In this document: piece by piece, positions 7,719 to 9,532 of the stretch
Layout of the letters: the number at the start of each line of letters is the position of its first letter
How positions within the stretch are numbered: position 1 is the stretch's first letter
Origin: Micrococcales bacterium UBA3913
GTDB lineage: Bacteria > Actinomycetota > Actinomycetes > Actinomycetales > Microbacteriaceae
Assembly (NCBI GenBank): GCA_002391425.1
Contig: DGEZ01000061.1
Coordinates: 1-9,532, forward strand
Direction: 5' to 3'
Length of the DNA: 9,532 nucleotides
The notes under the pieces: generated by a model
Told to the model about the DNA's origin: nothing
Databases searched by the model: none
What the model saw: the letters and a program-made list of their open reading frames with translations, nothing else
Position numbers and translations under genes: made by a program

Positions 7719-7910
7719 TCAGTCCCGTTCGCGCTGTTCCTCGTCCGCCCACTGCTTCGAGCGCCGCGCGAGCAGAGCGGGGGCCTCTTCCGCCTCTTCC
7801 CGGGTGTGGAACGGCCCCACTCGGTCCACCACCGGTGAGACGAGACCACGCTCAACCTTCTTGGTGCGCAGGTTGTACCACCACGTGTTGTCTTCGTCCT
7901 GTTCCGCCAT
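7719..7910 (-). CDS. Small SPOR-domain-like conserved protein (63 aa)
   Basis: Encodes a 63-residue soluble acidic/basic protein without signal peptide or membrane segment. The core WWYNLRTKKVERG…DRVGPFHTREEAEEA resembles the short proteins annotated in actinobacteria as SPOR domain-containing. In these a W/Y-x-N-T/R-x(2)-V-E-x-G stretch is followed by DR-x-GP-(F/Y)-x-TREEAE. Classical SPOR domains bind denuded peptidoglycan glycans, but these short cytoplasmic-looking versions have no established role, so I assign none. The C-terminal third is charged and probably helical (RRSKQWADEEQRERD). The ATG at 7910 starts at the conserved part (MAEQDEDNTWWYN). A longer in-frame reading would run antisense into map. 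Only a weak GGGG-type ribosome site precedes it. It is divergent from map over 39 bp, so their promoters overlap, and it converges on nadE. Confidence 0.8.
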   Translation of the reverse strand: MAEQDEDNTWWYNLRTKKVERGLVSPVVDRVGPFHTREEAEEAPALLARRSKQWADEEQRERD

Positions 7911-7936
7911 CTGCCCAGCCCCGATCTGTCGTGTTC

Positions 7937-7942
7937 TAGGAT
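7937..7942 (+). promoter_or_regulatory. Probable -10 box of map, leaderless arrangement
   Basis: TAGGAT fits TANNNT and is followed by exactly seven bases and then the map ATG, the same spacing as at nadE. An AAGG lies only two bases from the ATG, too close to serve as a ribosome site, so initiation on a leaderless transcript is the simplest reading. No clear -35 element is visible. The site sits inside the 39-bp gap shared with the divergent SPOR-like gene. Confidence 0.6.
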
Positions 7943-7949
7943 TAAGGCT

Positions 7950-8816
7950 ATGCCGAAAGACCACGCAGGTCACCTCATTCCCGGAATTGTTTCCCCCCGC
8001 CGCCTGGTTCCCGATCGGATTGTCCGGCCGGAATACGTGGGCAAGAAGGCACCGACTCTGAGCGGGAAAGGTGATGTCTACACGGCAGAAGAGGTTGCCC
8101 GCATTCGTGAGTCCGGGCGCATCGCGGCGCAGGCAATCGAACGCGTCGCAGCAGATATCCGGCCCGGGGTGACCACCGAGCACCTGGATGCAGTGGCACA
8201 CGAGTTTCTCGTCGAACACGATGCGTACCCCTCGTCACTCGGGTACCGCGGATACCCCAAGAGCATCTGCACTTCCGTCAACGAGGTGATCTGCCACGGC
8301 ATCCCCGATAACACGGTGTTGGAGGATGGGGACATCATTAACATCGACATCACCGCGTTCGCGAACGGTGTGCACGGGGACACGAACCAGACCTTCATCG
8401 TGGGCACGGGCTCCGACGAGGCGCGCAACCTGGTCGAGCGCACCCGCGAGTCGCTGCGCCGGGCCATCTCCGCGGTGAAACCGGGCCGGCCGATCACTGT
8501 AATCGGCCGAGTCATCGAATCCTACGCGAAGCGGTTCGGGTACGGCGTGGTGCGCGACTTTACCGGCCACGGCGTCGGCCGGGACTTCCACAGCGGCCTC
8601 GTCATCCCCCATTACGACGGCGGAGAACGGTTCGCCACACCAATTGTGGAGGGCATGGTGTTCACGATCGAACCGATGCTCACCATAGGCGGAATCGACT
8701 GGCGGCAGTGGGACGACGGCTGGACGGTGACCACCGCGGACCATAGCCTGACCGCGCAGTTTGAGCACACCCTGCACGTGACCGCGGACGGGGCCGAGAT
8801 TCTGACCCTTCCCTGA
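7950..8816 (+). CDS. map: Methionine aminopeptidase, type I (N-terminally extended)
   Basis: Removes the initiator methionine from nascent cytosolic proteins. The 288-residue product has the complete two-metal site of type I enzymes: NIDIT (D133), HGDTNQTF (D144), TGHGVGRDFH (H207, with H214 nearby), TIEPML (E241) and QFEHT (E272). The substrate-side His is in CHGIP (H116). Residues 1 to about 43 (MPKDHAGHLIPGIVSP…RPEYVGKKAP) precede the catalytic fold and are rich in Pro and basic residues. This extension resembles that of actinobacterial MetAP1c (M. tuberculosis MapB, 285 residues), proposed elsewhere to contact the ribosome. The extension begins at the ATG seven bases after a -10-like box. 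The gene is followed after 29 bp by ppgK on the same strand. The terminal codons overlap a small hairpin. Confidence 0.96.
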   Translation: MPKDHAGHLIPGIVSPRRLVPDRIVRPEYVGKKAPTLSGKGDVYTAEEVARIRESGRIAAQAIERVAADIRPGVTTEHLDAVAHEFLVEHDAYPSSLGYRGYPKSICTSVNEVICHGIPDNTVLEDGDIINIDITAFANGVHGDTNQTFIVGTGSDEARNLVERTRESLRRAISAVKPGRPITVIGRVIESYAKRFGYGVVRDFTGHGVGRDFHSGLVIPHYDGGERFATPIVEGMVFTIEPMLTIGGIDWRQWDDGWTVTTADHSLTAQFEHTLHVTADGAEILTLP

Positions 8817-8820
8817 AGGG
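8806..8820 (+). repeat. Small perfect hairpin across the map stop codon
   Basis: CCCTTC (8806-8811) and GAAGGG (8815-8820) form a perfect 6-bp stem with a 3-nt loop, and the map TGA spans the loop and the 3' arm. No T-tract follows and ppgK starts 26 bp downstream, so it is not an obvious terminator. It could be an attenuating or mRNA-processing element between the two genes, or chance. Confidence 0.35.
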
Positions 8821-8833
8821 CGTGAGGACGCAG

Positions 8834-8838
8834 AGGAG
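8834..8838 (+). promoter_or_regulatory. Shine-Dalgarno site of ppgK
   Basis: AGGAG lies seven bases before the ATG at 8846. It decides that start over the in-frame GTG at 8822, which would add eight residues unlike the family. Confidence 0.8.
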
Positions 8839-8845
8839 AGCGTTA

Positions 8846-9532
8846 ATGGCGGACATCGCAGTCGGAATAGATATTGGCGGCACGGGAATGAAGGGTGCCC
8901 TGGTTGACGTGTCCACCGGGGAGAAACTCACGGACCGTTTTCGTGTCCCCACCCCCGAGGGTGCGCGACCCGAGGATGTGGCCAGCACGCTGCGCGAGCT
9001 CGTGGAGTCTATTCCGGGCGTGCGTCGGCGCACGCCCATTGGGGTGGCCTTTCCCTCGGTTATCTCCAACGGTGTGGCCCTGACCGCATCCAATATCGAC
9101 GCGGCGTGGATTGGACTCAATGCCGATGAGCTGTTCACCCGGACACTGGACCGGAAGGTCCGACTCGTCAACGACGCCGACGCTGCTGGCTATGCGGAGT
9201 CACGGTTCGGCGCGGCGCGCGGCGTCAAGGGCCTGGTCATCATGGTCACCCTCGGCACGGGTATCGGCACCGCCCTCATCTACAAGGGGCACCTCATCCC
9301 GAATTCCGAGTTGGGGCACCTGGAGCTGGACGGGTACCCCTCGTATGAGAAGGCGGCATCGAACGCCGCCCGCGAGAGAGAAGGCTTGTCCATGGCCGAG
9401 TGGGCGGTGCGGCTCCAGCGCTACTTCGGCAAACTCGAATCTCTGCTTCAGCCCGCGCTGTTCGTCGTCGGCCGCGGGGTTTCAAAAAAATCGGACCAGT
9501 TCCTGGCCCTGTTGTAGCTGAAATAGCCGATC
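8846..9532 (+). CDS. ppgK: Polyphosphate glucokinase PpgK, partial, interrupted by two in-frame TAG codons at the right end
   Basis: Phosphorylates glucose using inorganic polyphosphate (and often ATP), an actinobacterial ROK-family enzyme. Translation starts MADIAVGIDIGGTGMKGALVDV with the phosphate-binding motif. It continues through TASNIDAAWIGLNADELF, VNDADAAGYAESRFG (catalytic Asp D110), TLGTGIGTALIYKG and PNSELGHLELDG. The family is about 250-265 residues. Here a TAG at 9515-9517 stops the frame after 223. However, the same frame beyond it reads LL-stop-LK-stop-PI, which aligns residue for residue with the family segment LLENRTPV (M. tuberculosis PpgK). The reading frame is therefore preserved and both stops sit at single substituted codons. 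Nearby, the conserved GGG of VVGGGVSK reads GRG (R210). This cluster at the very end of the sequence points to base-call errors rather than a real pseudogene. The last 25 or so residues are beyond the window. It is probably cotranscribed with map. Confidence 0.88.

Noticed and set aside
7911..8219. 103-codon N-terminal extension of the SPOR-like gene
   Set aside because: It would run antisense into map and across both promoters. The conserved part starts at the ATG at 7910.
9515..9526. Amber codon reassignment or programmed readthrough in ppgK
   Set aside because: TAG ends glnA1 normally in the same window. The two TAGs fall among other unlikely substitutions at the sequence end, so base-call error is simpler.
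1..9532. Search for CRISPR arrays, tRNA/rRNA genes, insertion sequences, toxin-antitoxin or defence modules
   Set aside because: No direct repeats with regular spacing, no cloverleaf-like segments, no transposase or nuclease motifs; the window is filled by conserved metabolic genes.

Overview
This looks like a piece of chromosome from a high-GC Gram-positive bacterium (Actinomycetota). GC is roughly in the low to mid 60s by eye, the third codon position is strongly G/C, and the genes are densely packed. Protein similarities as I remember them suggest a Micrococcales-type lineage; this is an inference, not a search result. The content is core housekeeping: nitrogen assimilation, NAD biosynthesis, N-terminal methionine removal and polyphosphate-dependent glucose phosphorylation. 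I see no mobile elements, CRISPR, tRNA, rRNA or phage genes.

Layout. Bases 1-19 are not genomic: they match the Tn5/Nextera transposase mosaic-end adapter exactly. Real sequence starts inside glnA1 (type I-beta glutamine synthetase, + strand), which lacks about 25 N-terminal residues. It converges on glnE (glutamine synthetase adenylyltransferase/deadenylylase, - strand) across a strong symmetric hairpin that probably terminates both. glnE lies directly downstream of glnA2 (type I-alpha glutamine synthetase, - strand) with a GTGA stop/start overlap. A 162-bp divergent region then leads to nadE (glutamine-dependent NAD+ synthetase, + strand). nadE converges on a 63-codon SPOR-like gene (- strand), which is divergent, over 39 bp, from map (type I methionine aminopeptidase, + strand). 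ppgK (polyphosphate glucokinase, + strand) follows map, probably in one operon, and is broken or truncated at the right end of the window.

How the genes fit together. The glnA1-glnE-glnA2 arrangement is the one known from Mycobacterium tuberculosis (Rv2220-Rv2221c-Rv2222c). GlnE controls GlnA1 by adenylylating the Tyr in its DLYDLPPEE motif. GlnA2 has Trp at the equivalent position and should escape this control. NadE also consumes glutamine, so it shares a metabolite with its neighbours.

Both ends of the sequence carry technical signatures: adapter on the left, and on the right a dense run of family-inconsistent codons with two in-frame TAGs. I found no new biological system. The most interesting biological detail is that nadE and map both have a TAGGNT box exactly 7 nt before the ATG and no Shine-Dalgarno, which suggests leaderless transcripts.
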